Shown here one piece after another: positions 51,336 to 60,210 of a stretch of 64,000 bases of DNA. Position 1 is the stretch's first letter, and each line of letters begins with the position of its first letter. This DNA comes from Mucilaginibacter phenanthrenivorans (GTDB taxonomy: Bacteria > Bacteroidota > Bacteroidia > Sphingobacteriales > Sphingobacteriaceae), in the NCBI RefSeq assembly GCF_024721155.1, contig NZ_JAHVAP010000017.1, forward strand, positions 18,335 through 82,334, given 5' to 3'. The translations under genes and the position numbers were made by a program. The notes under the pieces are model-generated. The model did no database searches, had not been told where the DNA came from, and saw only the letters and a program-made list of their open reading frames with translations.

Positions 51336-53225
51336 ATGAGAGAAATAGTTCAGCTAAGTGCCGAAGATTATCATTCTGTATTCAATAAAAGCGAGGCAAC
51401 CAAGCTATTGCTGGCTATTGACGCTCCCCTTTACACCATCTTAGATGCAAACTGTGCTTACCTGAATGCCACAAATTCAACCAGGGAGGCCCTTGTAGGC
51501 AAATCTGTTTTTGGAGCATTCCCGGCTAATCCCACCGACGAGGAGTCGAAGAATATCGAACGTACCATTTTCTCTTTCGAAGAAGCTATCCGCACAAAAA
51601 AACCGCATACCATGCACAATTACAGGTATGATATTCCGATTCGCGATAGCAATGAATTTGAGGAACGTTACTGGACCACCACCAACACCCCTGTACTGAA
51701 TGAGGATGGCAGCGTAAAGTTCTTGATTCACTCACCAACTAACGTAACTGAAATATACAAACTTGCTGAACGGGAAAAACTGGCAATGGAGGCATTGAGA
51801 AATCAACGCAAGCAGTTGTACGCCATTTTTATGCAGGCTCCGGTTGGAATAGGAATTTTTAAGGGGCCTGAATATATAGTTGACCTGATTAATCCGCCGC
51901 TGGAGAAAATATACGGGCGCTCATTTGACGAAATGAAGGGGCTGCGGGTTTTTGACGCACTACCGTCGGCCAGGGGGCATGGATTTGAGGAACTGCTTGA
52001 AAATGTAAGGTTAACCGGCGAGCCGTTTTATGGTAATGGCTTACCGATTCCGTTACTTAGGGATGGCGTTCCGGAAACTGTGTATGTGGATTTTGTTTAC
52101 GAACCATTTCGCGATGATGATGGCACCATTATAGGTGTAATATGCGTAGCTACTGAGATAACCGACAAGATAGAGGGCCAGCAAAGGCTGGAAGCCAGTG
52201 AGGCCCAATTTCGCTTTATGGCCGAATCGATGCCACAGCAAGTGTGGACAGCCGATGTTAACGGGGCACTTGATTACGTCAATGAACGAACCCAGGACTA
52301 TTTTGGTAAAACCGCAGAACATATTATTGGTGCAGGATGGCAGGAATTTATTCACCCCGATGATTTGCAGGCCTGCCTGAAAAACTGGGCGCAGGCGCTG
52401 GAAACAAAACAACTGTACCAGGTTGAGTTTCGCCTGCGCAGGCTTGACGGGCAATACAGGTGGTATTTGGCCAGGGCACTGCCATTTAAAATTGATGATG
52501 CTGTAGTAATGTGGCTGGGAACCAATACCGATATAGAGGAGCACAAAAAAATTGAACAGCAAAAGGATGAGTTTATAAGCATAGCCAGCCATGAGCTAAA
52601 AACACCCCTTACCAGTTTAAAGGCCTATTTGCAGCTGATGGATAGATCGGTCAACAATGCAGAGTCTCCGGGCGTATTTGTTTCAAAAAGCCTGCAGCAG
52701 CTAAAGCGGCTTGAAAAGCTGATTGCCGACCTGCTGGATGTTTCCAAGATCTCTGCTGGAAAGATGACCTATAACATGGATCTCCTTAACATGAACGAAC
52801 TGATCGGTGAGGTGGTACAAAATGTACAGCTTGCAAACACCAGTCATCGGCTTATAGTTGAAGGCAACCCGACCGTTATGCTTCATGGCGATCATTATCG
52901 ACTGGAACAGGTGCTTACCAATTTCTTAACAAATGCTGTAAAATACTCGCCTGATGCTGATGAAGTGATTATCCGGTCCGAAGTTCAGGATGATAGTATT
53001 GTTGTGTCAGTACAGGATTTCGGGATAGGTATTGAGCGGGACAACCTGGGTAAGTTGTTTGAAAGATTTTACCGCGTTGACAACACTGCCATGAAATACG
53101 AGGGCCTGGGTTTGGGCTTATACGTATCCGCAGAGATCCTGGCCCGCCACAACGGAACGTTCTGGATAAAAAGTGAATTTGGAAAAGGATCTACCTTCTA
53201 TTTTAAATTGCCGTTGAATGTTTAA
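51336..53225 (+). CDS. Soluble multi-PAS sensor histidine kinase
   Basis: This 629-residue kinase has no membrane helix. Three PAS-like domains are visible (about 15-140, 160-280 and 290-405; the third has GWQEFIHPDDL and a PAC motif), then HisKA with SHELKTPLTSL (His419) and HATPase with NFLTNAVKYSP, QDFGIGI and GLGLGLYVS. A cytoplasmic redox, light or ligand input is likely. No response regulator is adjacent, so it is an orphan here. Confidence 0.95.
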   Translation: MREIVQLSAEDYHSVFNKSEATKLLLAIDAPLYTILDANCAYLNATNSTREALVGKSVFGAFPANPTDEESKNIERTIFSFEEAIRTKKPHTMHNYRYDIPIRDSNEFEERYWTTTNTPVLNEDGSVKFLIHSPTNVTEIYKLAEREKLAMEALRNQRKQLYAIFMQAPVGIGIFKGPEYIVDLINPPLEKIYGRSFDEMKGLRVFDALPSARGHGFEELLENVRLTGEPFYGNGLPIPLLRDGVPETVYVDFVYEPFRDDDGTIIGVICVATEITDKIEGQQRLEASEAQFRFMAESMPQQVWTADVNGALDYVNERTQDYFGKTAEHIIGAGWQEFIHPDDLQACLKNWAQALETKQLYQVEFRLRRLDGQYRWYLARALPFKIDDAVVMWLGTNTDIEEHKKIEQQKDEFISIASHELKTPLTSLKAYLQLMDRSVNNAESPGVFVSKSLQQLKRLEKLIADLLDVSKISAGKMTYNMDLLNMNELIGEVVQNVQLANTSHRLIVEGNPTVMLHGDHYRLEQVLTNFLTNAVKYSPDADEVIIRSEVQDDSIVVSVQDFGIGIERDNLGKLFERFYRVDNTAMKYEGLGLGLYVSAEILARHNGTFWIKSEFGKGSTFYFKLPLNV

Positions 53226-53240
53226 TCTTTAAAAGAGGGC

Positions 53241-53317
53241 TGTCATGCTGAGGCTCTCGAAGCACGCGGGCAAAGGCCTCTGCACTTTGCTTAGTATGCG
53301 ACAGGCTCACCATGACA
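53241..53317. repeat. Interspersed palindromic repeat, family A, copy 3 (short)
   Basis: A 77-bp version with TGTCAT and ATGACA ends and the GGGCAAAGGCCTCTGC core. The right-hand GGCCACTGCGCACGTCG part of other copies is deleted. It lies between convergent genes. Confidence 0.8.
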
Positions 53318-53331
53318 GGTCAATAAACTTA

Positions 53332-55707
53332 TCAGATCTTAAACAAATTCTCCCCGGTTTTTATTAAGTACGTTTTCCCCTTCCAAACAAAAATACCAGT
53401 TGTTTTCTGTGGCAGATCGATCCTAATCCTCCAAACGCCGCCATCTAACACATAATCAACCGCTACCTTTCCATTAGGATGAGGGATCTCACCGCTTGCT
53501 GTTTTTAAATCGCCCAAATGAGGCTCAATTTTCACTTTGGCGAAACCAGGCGCATAACTATCGATCCCCAATATCGTTCTGAAAAATTCAATATTCGGAC
53601 TGGCGCCCCATGCATGACAATCAGAGCGGCTGTTTGGCAGGTCGCTAAACTCGGCCCAGGTGGTGAGGCCCATTTTTATATTTTCGCGCCAAACGTCAAG
53701 CCACTTCATATAATCGTTACCGAGGCCCGCTTTAATAAATGCCTGGTGCATATAATATTTAAAGTAGATGGTGCATTGGGTTAATGTGGTATCGGTTTGC
53801 ATGTTTTTGCACAACGCAATGGCATCTGGTCCTTTTATCATCCCGGTTAATATGGCCAATGAATTGGCATGCTGCGAGAAAACATTTTTGTCCTCTGTGT
53901 CGGCATACAGTTTTTTAACCGGGTCCCAATATTTATTTTGGATGGTTTGTTTTAGCTGTGCAGCCTTCGATCTGTAGAGCTGAGCAAATACGGGCATTCC
54001 TATTTTCGCCTCCATTTCGGCAGCCAGCTGATAGGTGATCAGCAATTGCAAATCGAGGATAGCGGAACCGCCCTTACTACCTGTTGGCGCCATGCCGTAG
54101 CCCCAGCCGCCAGCCCAATCAACAAAGGTCCAGTAGGGCGTATTTTTTAACGAGCCATCGGCCTGCTGGTATTTGCTGAAGAAATCGAGTACTGCCCTTT
54201 CTCCCTGTAGCTTGTCCTTTACAAAATTGCTATCGGGCCGGTACATCCAGTAATCGTGCAGCACGCTCACATACCATAACGAAAACGTGGAAATTATCTG
54301 CGGACTATAAGACGGGTGCCTGCTCAGCGCCAGCCCCTCGGCAATCCGTGAGTGATCCATCAGGTTAATGGCATTGCGCATCAGCCGGTCATCACCGCTG
54401 TTGTAATAAGATACCAGCGCCTGGATGCGGGTGTCACCAATGTATTGCAGCTGCTCATAATAAGGGCAGTCCATATAGGTTTCAATGGCGTCCATTCGTG
54501 CTGTTCGCCAACCGATATCCAGCATTTGCTGCATCTCGGGGTTGTCCGTCTTCAATTTTGCATTGCGTTGGAACGGGAAGCCGGTTGCTGTTCCATATAT
54601 GTCATCAATTACCAGTGGCTCGTCCCTTGTCTGGATCACTAAACGGATATAGCGGTAGGTACGCCAGTAAAGGGAGGTGAATGTTTGTCCATCGCTGCCA
54701 TCTGCAATAAGGCTATCCTTCCGTCCGGCAAAATCCTTTCCGTCCACATCGTTACGGTTACCTTTCCTGGGACCGTATTTTTTCAAATTATCAAATAAAG
54801 CTTCGGCATAGGAAAGTGAGATCCCTGCATTTTTCCCCTTGCTGAAATTGAGCGTAACATAGGCGTTTGTCAAGTAAGTTTGATCTAACAGCAAAGTAGC
54901 GGTGGTATTTGCGGGAATAGTTATCGTTGTTTTTGTTGCCGGAAATGAAGCAGGCGCAGTAACACCATCCGCCTTGCGTAAAACCGGGATCCGCTGGTAA
55001 GTGCGCTCCATTTGCGGCAATATCGATGGTACCAGCATCCAGCCAAAGGCGTCGGCCATGCCTTTGGGCTTACCACGATCCATCGTGCCGGCTCCCGGCC
55101 ATGCGGTATCGTCAAAGTCATTGGCCATCCATCCTTTAATCGTTTTGCTCTCGTCAATTAGTTCCCCCGGGCCGGCAACATAGTAGGCCGGGTAACCGAT
55201 ACCGTTTATAGGTTGATAAGCTTTATCGCGGACGGATTTCCAGGTACCATTGGTGTTTAAAATCTCCTCGGCAGCGGTATTGCCCTGGATAATAAAGGCA
55301 GTCCGCAAACTGATCTGTGCCTCCGGCCGAAATTCCGCCTCGTTCCAAACAATGGCAGCCACAGTATTTTTACCAGCTACCAGGTATGGCGCAAGGTCTA
55401 CTTTCTCATAATTCCAGTAATAGGTGTCTCCGCGCGCCGGGCCGAGCGACACCAATGTGCCGTTGACGTATAGTTTATACCTGTTATCGGCTGATACGTT
55501 TACGATAAACGTGGCGGGCTTTGCAGCAAGGCTGATGCTCTTCCTGAAATAAAAGACACCATAATCTCTGCCGGTTTCATTTTTTGCGCTTATCCAATTG
55601 GCATTCCATGTTTTACTTAGGTTGATTTCAGCAGAGGGCTGCGCTGTTGCATGGTTTAACAAAAACACGCTGCAAATAAACAATACGGCAGTAAAAAATG
55701 ATCTCAT
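53332..55707 (-). CDS. GH78-like alpha-L-rhamnosidase
   Basis: This 791-residue exported protein has a signal peptide (1-22, ending ATAQ). An N-terminal lectin-like sandwich (RYKLYVNGTLVSLGPARGD) is typical of GH78 enzymes, followed by a beta-domain, the (alpha/alpha)6 barrel (about 380-690, ETYMDCPYYEQLQYIGDTRIQA shortened to its core DCPYYEQLQYIGD) and a C-terminal beta-domain. The catalytic acid region is plausible in the DCPYYEQ segment. It would release rhamnose from plant or bacterial glycans. No other glycan-utilisation genes surround it, so it is not a full PUL. Confidence 0.88.
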   Translation of the reverse strand: MRSFFTAVLFICSVFLLNHATAQPSAEINLSKTWNANWISAKNETGRDYGVFYFRKSISLAAKPATFIVNVSADNRYKLYVNGTLVSLGPARGDTYYWNYEKVDLAPYLVAGKNTVAAIVWNEAEFRPEAQISLRTAFIIQGNTAAEEILNTNGTWKSVRDKAYQPINGIGYPAYYVAGPGELIDESKTIKGWMANDFDDTAWPGAGTMDRGKPKGMADAFGWMLVPSILPQMERTYQRIPVLRKADGVTAPASFPATKTTITIPANTTATLLLDQTYLTNAYVTLNFSKGKNAGISLSYAEALFDNLKKYGPRKGNRNDVDGKDFAGRKDSLIADGSDGQTFTSLYWRTYRYIRLVIQTRDEPLVIDDIYGTATGFPFQRNAKLKTDNPEMQQMLDIGWRTARMDAIETYMDCPYYEQLQYIGDTRIQALVSYYNSGDDRLMRNAINLMDHSRIAEGLALSRHPSYSPQIISTFSLWYVSVLHDYWMYRPDSNFVKDKLQGERAVLDFFSKYQQADGSLKNTPYWTFVDWAGGWGYGMAPTGSKGGSAILDLQLLITYQLAAEMEAKIGMPVFAQLYRSKAAQLKQTIQNKYWDPVKKLYADTEDKNVFSQHANSLAILTGMIKGPDAIALCKNMQTDTTLTQCTIYFKYYMHQAFIKAGLGNDYMKWLDVWRENIKMGLTTWAEFSDLPNSRSDCHAWGASPNIEFFRTILGIDSYAPGFAKVKIEPHLGDLKTASGEIPHPNGKVAVDYVLDGGVWRIRIDLPQKTTGIFVWKGKTYLIKTGENLFKI

Positions 55708-55890
55708 TTATAATTGGTTTATCGCAAGCTAATTTAGCGTAGTTTACCTCATGTCCATCCTGCTCTGTCTTTTAAATTTTCAAGGCGATTAGCCACAAGA
55801 GGCCTGCAACACGTTTTTACAGGGTGAAAATGTTAAATCACCATGTTTTTCAAGTAATTTAGCAACGGAATTGAACTAAAGGGAGTCTTA

Positions 55891-56067
55891 ATGAAAAAAG
55901 TTTATCTATACCTGTTACTGGGCATAATTGCGATAATAATAATGACGCTGATTGTGTTTAACTACGACCCGAAAACCGAAACCTGGGGCAGCATGCTGAT
56001 AGGCGCCTTGTTTGGGTTTTTATTTTACAGGATGATAAAGAACCGGAGACAAAAAAGCGCCAAATAG
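55891..56067 (+). CDS. Small two-helix membrane protein
   Basis: This 58-residue frame starts MKKVYLYLLLG and contains two hydrophobic helices (about 4-23 and 34-48) joined by a polar loop with NYDPKTETWGS, and a basic tail (KNRRQKSAK). A GGGAGT tract 7 bp before the ATG is an acceptable ribosome-binding site. The next small gene starts 10 bp downstream on the same strand. No family is recognised. It was found by direct translation because it is under 60 residues. Confidence 0.6.
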   Translation: MKKVYLYLLLGIIAIIIMTLIVFNYDPKTETWGSMLIGALFGFLFYRMIKNRRQKSAK

Positions 56068-56077
56068 ATAATCCCTT

Positions 56078-56260
56078 ATGTTTTTCAATTTCAGATACCC
56101 CATAATACTTTTTATACTGAGCCTTGCCGGCTTAATGATAGGCATGGCATTTAAGGTGATGCACTGGCCGGGCGGGCAAATGATAACCGGCAGCATGATA
56201 ATGGTGCAGGTGATTGCTATAATTTGGCTGCTGATTATTGTTATAAAAACACCGCGGTAA
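56078..56260 (+). CDS. Small GldL-like membrane protein
   Basis: This 60-residue protein consists of two helices (about 8-27 and 34-55) around the motif GMAFKVMHWPGG. The KxMHWPG element is the signature of the membrane part of GldL, the gliding/type IX secretion motor protein, but the cytoplasmic domain of GldL is absent. Many Bacteroidota carry such short relatives. It could be a remnant or a small modulator of the motor (inference). It is 10 bp after the 58-residue gene. Confidence 0.7.
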   Translation: MFFNFRYPIILFILSLAGLMIGMAFKVMHWPGGQMITGSMIMVQVIAIIWLLIIVIKTPR

Positions 56261-56352
56261 GCCGAAAGCGAGAAAGCCTAAAATGTCGTCAGTAACACCC
56301 TGCGAAAAGCTTTATGCTTTCCGCTTTTAGCTTTCAGCTCTTCTTCGGCTTT
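56261..56352. repeat. AAAGC-type palindromic repeat
   Basis: AGCCGAAAGCGAGAAAGC on the left faces GCTTTCCGCTTTTAGCTTTC and CTTCGGCTTTCCGC on the right. The element fills the gap between the GldL-like gene and the convergent helicase gene. Confidence 0.6.
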
Positions 56353-56361
56353 CCGCTCCTT

Positions 56362-58968
56362 CTAAAATCCTTTTTTTCTCGTAATCCCCGGCTTCCGGAC
56401 TTTCGGACTTTTCCGGCTTCCGGACCCTTCCGACTTCTCCCACACTTCATCAGCACCGTATTGCCTTGCCATTTTTGCTATCCTTTCCTCCAGCGTTTCG
56501 GTGGTTAGTTTTTCACGGCCCAGGCTGTCAACCATTATCGGGAACGCAAATGGCGTTGGCCGCTCTATGGTTTTCAGGATGATGTTTTGTTTTACGATGC
56601 GCTGCAAAGCCATCCGCAGCCTGAACTCTTCCAACTGGAATGCTAGCGCCTCGTTATAGGCCTGTCTTACCAGCAGGTTATCCGGTTCATATTCGCTGAA
56701 CACCTCGAACAACAGGGAGGTTGAGGCTTGCAGGTGCTTGTTCTTCACCTGCTGACCGGGGTAACCGGTAAATATCAACCCGCCGATGTGGGCTATGTCC
56801 CTGAAGCGCCTGCGCGCCATCTCATTGGCATTTAAGCTATGCAGGATATCGTCGAGCAGGTTATCTATCGAAAAAAATGACGCATCTTCCAAAGCTTGCT
56901 CGATCGGAATGTCTTCGTCTGCCAGCAGTTCAAAACCATAATCATTCATGGCTATTGAAAAGCTTGCAGGCTTTATTTTGCTGATGCGATAAGCCAGCAG
57001 TGAAGCCATTCCCTCATGCACCAACCTGCCCTCAAAAGGATAAAACAACAGGTGATGCCCCTCGCGGGATTTGAAAGACTCTATTAAAAACTCGTGGCTT
57101 TGTGGCAAATGTGATAGTTGGGATTGTAAATCAAACAAGGGTTTCAGCGCAATTACTTCCTCATCCTTTTCGATGCCATGGGCTACCTCGTCAAGCTTAT
57201 CGCGAAACACGGCTGCTAATTGCGACGATAGCGGCATTCGTCCGCCGTTCCAGCTGGGGATCAATCCCTTTTTGGCGTTGGATTTTTTAACGTAGGCCGA
57301 CATCTCCTTGATCCTTACAAACTCCAAACTGCGCCCCGCGAACCAGAATGTGTTGCCCGGTTTTAATTTAGACACAAACGACTCTTCAATAGTGCCCAGG
57401 CTACCGCCACTGAGCCATTTCACCCGGATACTCAGCTCACTTGTAATGGTGCCGATGCTGAGCCGGTGCCGCATGGCTACCCGGCGGTTGTTCACCTTAA
57501 ACAGGCCATTTTCTACTTCCACCTTTAAAAACTCATCATATTGTGCAAGCGTTTTGCCGCCGGTGGTGATAAAATCAAGCAGCTGGTTAAACTCATTGCG
57601 GGTAAGATCAGCAAAGGCGAACGTGCCTTTAACTTCCTTAAACAATTCATCGGCCCGGAAGCCATCAGACACGGCCAGCGTTACCATATATTGGATCAGC
57701 ACATCCATGGTAAGCAGCATGGGGTCGCGGCTTTCAAAAATGCCGTCCTTTATGGCCTGCTTCAAAGCTGCGCCTTCCAGTAACTCCAGGGAATGTGTTG
57801 GCACGAAATACGCCCGGGAAACCTCGCCCGGGGCATGTCCGCTTCGTCCGGCCCTTTGCATAAACCGTGCAACTCCCTTGGGGCTGCCCACTTGCACCAC
57901 CGTATCTACCGGCCGAAAATCGACGCCAAGATCAAGGCTTGACGTACATACCACCACCTTTAAGGCTTCGGCATGCAGTGCCTGCTCCACCCAATTGCGT
58001 AGTTCATTGTCCAATGATCCGTGGTGCATCGCCATTATGCCAGCATATTCGGGGTAATTATCTAAAATAGCATGGTACCAAATCTCCGATTGCGACCGTG
58101 TGTTGGTAAAGATCAGCGTGGTTTTGCTCCTCGCTACGATCTCCATCACTTGCGGTAGCAGCTTTAACCCGATATGTCCCGCCCACGAATAATTCTCAAT
58201 ATTTTCGGGAATGATAGATTTTATCAGCAGCTTTTTATCAAGGTTGGCGCGCACCATTTTTATCCGATCCGGCGGAAAATCGTTTCCCAAAAGCACCTCG
58301 GCGGCTTGCTCCAGGTTGCCAATGGTTGCGGAGATACCCCAGATTTTGAGTCCGAAGTCTTGAGTCTTTAGTCCTGAGTCTGAAAAACTTGCCTGACTTG
58401 AGACTTGAGACTCAAGACTCAGGACTTTTAACCTGGATAATCCTAGCTCTACCTGTACCCCTCGCTTAGTCCCGAGCAACTCATGCCACTCGTCAATTAC
58501 TACAACCCGCAGGCTTTTGAAGATTTTGGGGTATTCCTTTTGGGCCAGCATCAGGTGGAGGCTTTCGGGCGTGGTGAGTAGAACCTCTGGTAATTTTCTT
58601 TTTAGGGATGCCTTGTCAGCTGCGGATGTATCCCCGGTGCGGGTCATGATGCGCCAGGGCAGGCCGAGTTCGTCGCATACTTCCTGCATGGCTTTCTTAA
58701 TGTCGTTGGTTAAGGCCCGCAACGGCGTTATCCAAAGCATAAGCAGGCCGTTGTTGGTTTGAGTTTTATAGGTATCCGGATGCTTGTTTATAAAATCAGC
58801 TAAAAAGGGCAGGAACAGCGCAAACGTTTTACCGCTGCCTGTGGGGGCATTCAGCAAACCTGAAAAGCCGCCAAGATAGGCCGCCTCCATCTCCTGTTGA
58901 AACGGAAACTGCTCCCAGTTCTTTTGCCGGTACCAATCCCTGATGACTTGCTGCCCCTTTGTAATCAT
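56362..58968 (-). CDS. Ligase-associated Lhr-type DEXH helicase with repeat-derived insertions
   Basis: I start at ATG 58968; an in-frame ATG nine codons upstream is possible. This 868-residue helicase has Walker A APTGSGKT (41-48), DEWH box (159-162), SATIGN, the second RecA domain with SLDLGVDF and QRAGRSGHAPG, and the Lhr-core winged-helix/C-terminal region. It matches the DNA-damage helicase usually encoded with a DNA ligase and exonuclease, which are not in this window. Residues about 181-207, between the LSRLK and IWGISATIGN blocks, are encoded by a GACT-family repeat kept in frame. The C-terminal tail (about 842-862) is also repeat-derived. Confidence 0.92.
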   Translation of the reverse strand: MITKGQQVIRDWYRQKNWEQFPFQQEMEAAYLGGFSGLLNAPTGSGKTFALFLPFLADFINKHPDTYKTQTNNGLLMLWITPLRALTNDIKKAMQEVCDELGLPWRIMTRTGDTSAADKASLKRKLPEVLLTTPESLHLMLAQKEYPKIFKSLRVVVIDEWHELLGTKRGVQVELGLSRLKVLSLESQVSSQASFSDSGLKTQDFGLKIWGISATIGNLEQAAEVLLGNDFPPDRIKMVRANLDKKLLIKSIIPENIENYSWAGHIGLKLLPQVMEIVARSKTTLIFTNTRSQSEIWYHAILDNYPEYAGIMAMHHGSLDNELRNWVEQALHAEALKVVVCTSSLDLGVDFRPVDTVVQVGSPKGVARFMQRAGRSGHAPGEVSRAYFVPTHSLELLEGAALKQAIKDGIFESRDPMLLTMDVLIQYMVTLAVSDGFRADELFKEVKGTFAFADLTRNEFNQLLDFITTGGKTLAQYDEFLKVEVENGLFKVNNRRVAMRHRLSIGTITSELSIRVKWLSGGSLGTIEESFVSKLKPGNTFWFAGRSLEFVRIKEMSAYVKKSNAKKGLIPSWNGGRMPLSSQLAAVFRDKLDEVAHGIEKDEEVIALKPLFDLQSQLSHLPQSHEFLIESFKSREGHHLLFYPFEGRLVHEGMASLLAYRISKIKPASFSIAMNDYGFELLADEDIPIEQALEDASFFSIDNLLDDILHSLNANEMARRRFRDIAHIGGLIFTGYPGQQVKNKHLQASTSLLFEVFSEYEPDNLLVRQAYNEALAFQLEEFRLRMALQRIVKQNIILKTIERPTPFAFPIMVDSLGREKLTTETLEERIAKMARQYGADEVWEKSEGSGSRKSPKVRKPGITRKKGF
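56384..56443. repeat. GACT-family repeat encoding the helicase C-terminus
   Basis: CCGGCTTCCGGACTTTCGG and TTCCGGACCCTTCCGACTTC units lie inside the last 30 codons of the helicase gene, giving a Lys/Arg/Ser/Gly-rich tail. Confidence 0.7.
58348..58427. repeat. GACT-family repeat inside the helicase gene
   Basis: GAGTCCGAAGTCTTGAGTC units at the left are complementary to GACTTGAGACTCAAGACTC units at the right. All 80 bp are open in the helicase frame. The repeat resembles that in the TPP riboswitch. Confidence 0.85.
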
Positions 58969-59099
58969 GCCAATAATATACAACGGAAATTGCAATTAGT
59001 TAGGATGAGCGGCGAAAATTAAAAACTATAATTTAAGAAAATTTGTCATTCTGAGTGATAAAATCTAATGGATTCTGAAAGGGAAATGACCAATTTGGG

Positions 59100-59207
59100 T
59101 GTCATGGTGAGCTTGTCGAACCACGACGCGGGCAAAGGCCTCTGCACCCTGCTTAGCATGCGGAAAGGCCACTGCGCACGTCGCCCTTCGACAGGCTCAG
59201 GGTGACA
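59100..59207. repeat. Interspersed palindromic repeat, family A, copy 4
   Basis: TGTCATGGTGAGCTTGTCGA at the left opposes TTCGACAGGCTCAGGGTGACA at the right, with the shared GGGCAAAGGCCTCTGC core and GGCCACTGCGCACGTCG. Confidence 0.85.
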
Positions 59208-59231
59208 TCCCACCGAATGTTCAATACAAAC

Positions 59232-59383
59232 TTGTCATGGGTAGCGAGAGCGAAGAACTATCTCTTGAGCTTTAGCGAAAATCTTCTCCACGCGATAAGT
59301 ATACGTTCAACAGATAGCCGACCTACCTTTCCAGGGTGATTGTCGTTTACTGAGGATTCTTCGCTCTCGCTCAGAATGACAAA
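59232..59383. repeat. Interspersed palindromic repeat with GCGAGAGCGAAGAA arms
   Basis: AGCGAGAGCGAAGAA and TTCTTCGCTCTCGCT are perfect 15-bp arms near TTGTCA and ATGACAA ends. The right end CTCAGAATGACAAA is also the exact inverse of TTTGTCATTCTGAG at 59042-59055. Confidence 0.75.
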
Positions 59384-59390
59384 ATAACCA

Positions 59391-60077
59391 TCAGATAAGG
59401 TTGGCTACCTCATAACTCTTTATCGCCCGTTCCCTATCCAAGGTATTGTATAACCGCTCCGGGATCTCGCCTAATGTTGATGAATGTACCTTATCACCCA
59501 GGGTGTAAAATTCCTGGAAACTCATGATCAGGGGCTTCCATTTGCCAGGATCAACCCGGTTAGGTTGCCCGTCCATCAAAATGGATTCTTCAAGGTAAAC
59601 CCGTTGGATCCGCAACTCAAAGGTTACTATTTTTCCGCGCTGATCAGGATCGCCTTCAGCTAATCCATGTACAGTTTCAACAACGGCTTCCATTTGTACC
59701 GGGCATTCATACACCCTTTGTGCATTTACAGTTTCGCCATCCTGTTTGGTTAGCCCTGCTATTGAGAATTTGTCCTGTTCATACCTGTATCCCTTCAGTA
59801 ATTTGCCATCGGGGACCGGGTTTGAGCCTGTTGTTTTTGCCAGGCGATTAACAGCTGCGACTTCATTTACCGAGGGTAAATTTAAAACGCATTGCCGGGT
59901 GCGCATCAGGTTTTGTGTTGTTTTGGAGAATGCCGATAAACCAATAACACAACGCCAGCCTAACCAGAATATGGATGACATGGGTGCTAAATTATCCGTA
60001 TCGTTTTCATTTTTTGTGCCGATAAGAACTACCGGTGTACCGAAATATAAGATGGAAGGTTCGCTTGTGATATGCAT
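59391..60077 (-). CDS. Flavin reductase-like (FMN-binding split barrel) protein
   Basis: I start at Met MHITSEP (60077); eight earlier codons are open but poorly supported. The 228-residue protein has the flavin reductase fold: FGTPVVLIGTKNENDTDNLAPMSS and the SKTTQNLMRTRQCVLNLPS block that binds FMN. Members reduce flavin with NAD(P)H or act as FMN-dependent oxidoreductases. It stands alone between a repeat block and a divergent gene. Confidence 0.88.
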   Translation of the reverse strand: MHITSEPSILYFGTPVVLIGTKNENDTDNLAPMSSIFWLGWRCVIGLSAFSKTTQNLMRTRQCVLNLPSVNEVAAVNRLAKTTGSNPVPDGKLLKGYRYEQDKFSIAGLTKQDGETVNAQRVYECPVQMEAVVETVHGLAEGDPDQRGKIVTFELRIQRVYLEESILMDGQPNRVDPGKWKPLIMSFQEFYTLGDKVHSSTLGEIPERLYNTLDRERAIKSYEVANLI

Positions 60078-60210
60078 AACTATATGTTTTTGATATAGCA
60101 AAACTACCTGCTCTTGACTGCCTGTTAAACCCGTTTCTTGCGCAATAAAAAATTACCTGAAACGATTTCTGATTAATTGGTGTTAATAAAACGGCAATGA
60201 ATTTTAACAT

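Larger units (their letters stand above)
58996..59390. other. 395-bp gap composed of nested repeats
   Basis: There is no gene between the helicase and flavin reductase genes. The region holds a TTTGTCATTCTGAG half-element, a family A copy (59100-59207) and a complete TGTCAT...ATGACA element (59232-59383). Confidence 0.7.

Noticed and set aside
52053..52592. 179-residue frame antisense to the PAS kinase
   Set aside because: It is a shadow of the kinase; hydrophobicity is incidental.
53332..55707. Polysaccharide-utilisation locus around the GH78-like gene
   Set aside because: No SusC/SusD pair or other glycoside hydrolase lies nearby; the only TonB receptor belongs to the thiamine operon.
57308..58057. 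249-residue open frame opposite the helicase gene
   Set aside because: It lies fully antisense to conserved helicase motifs, has Ser/Arg-rich composition typical of reverse frames and no recognisable motif.
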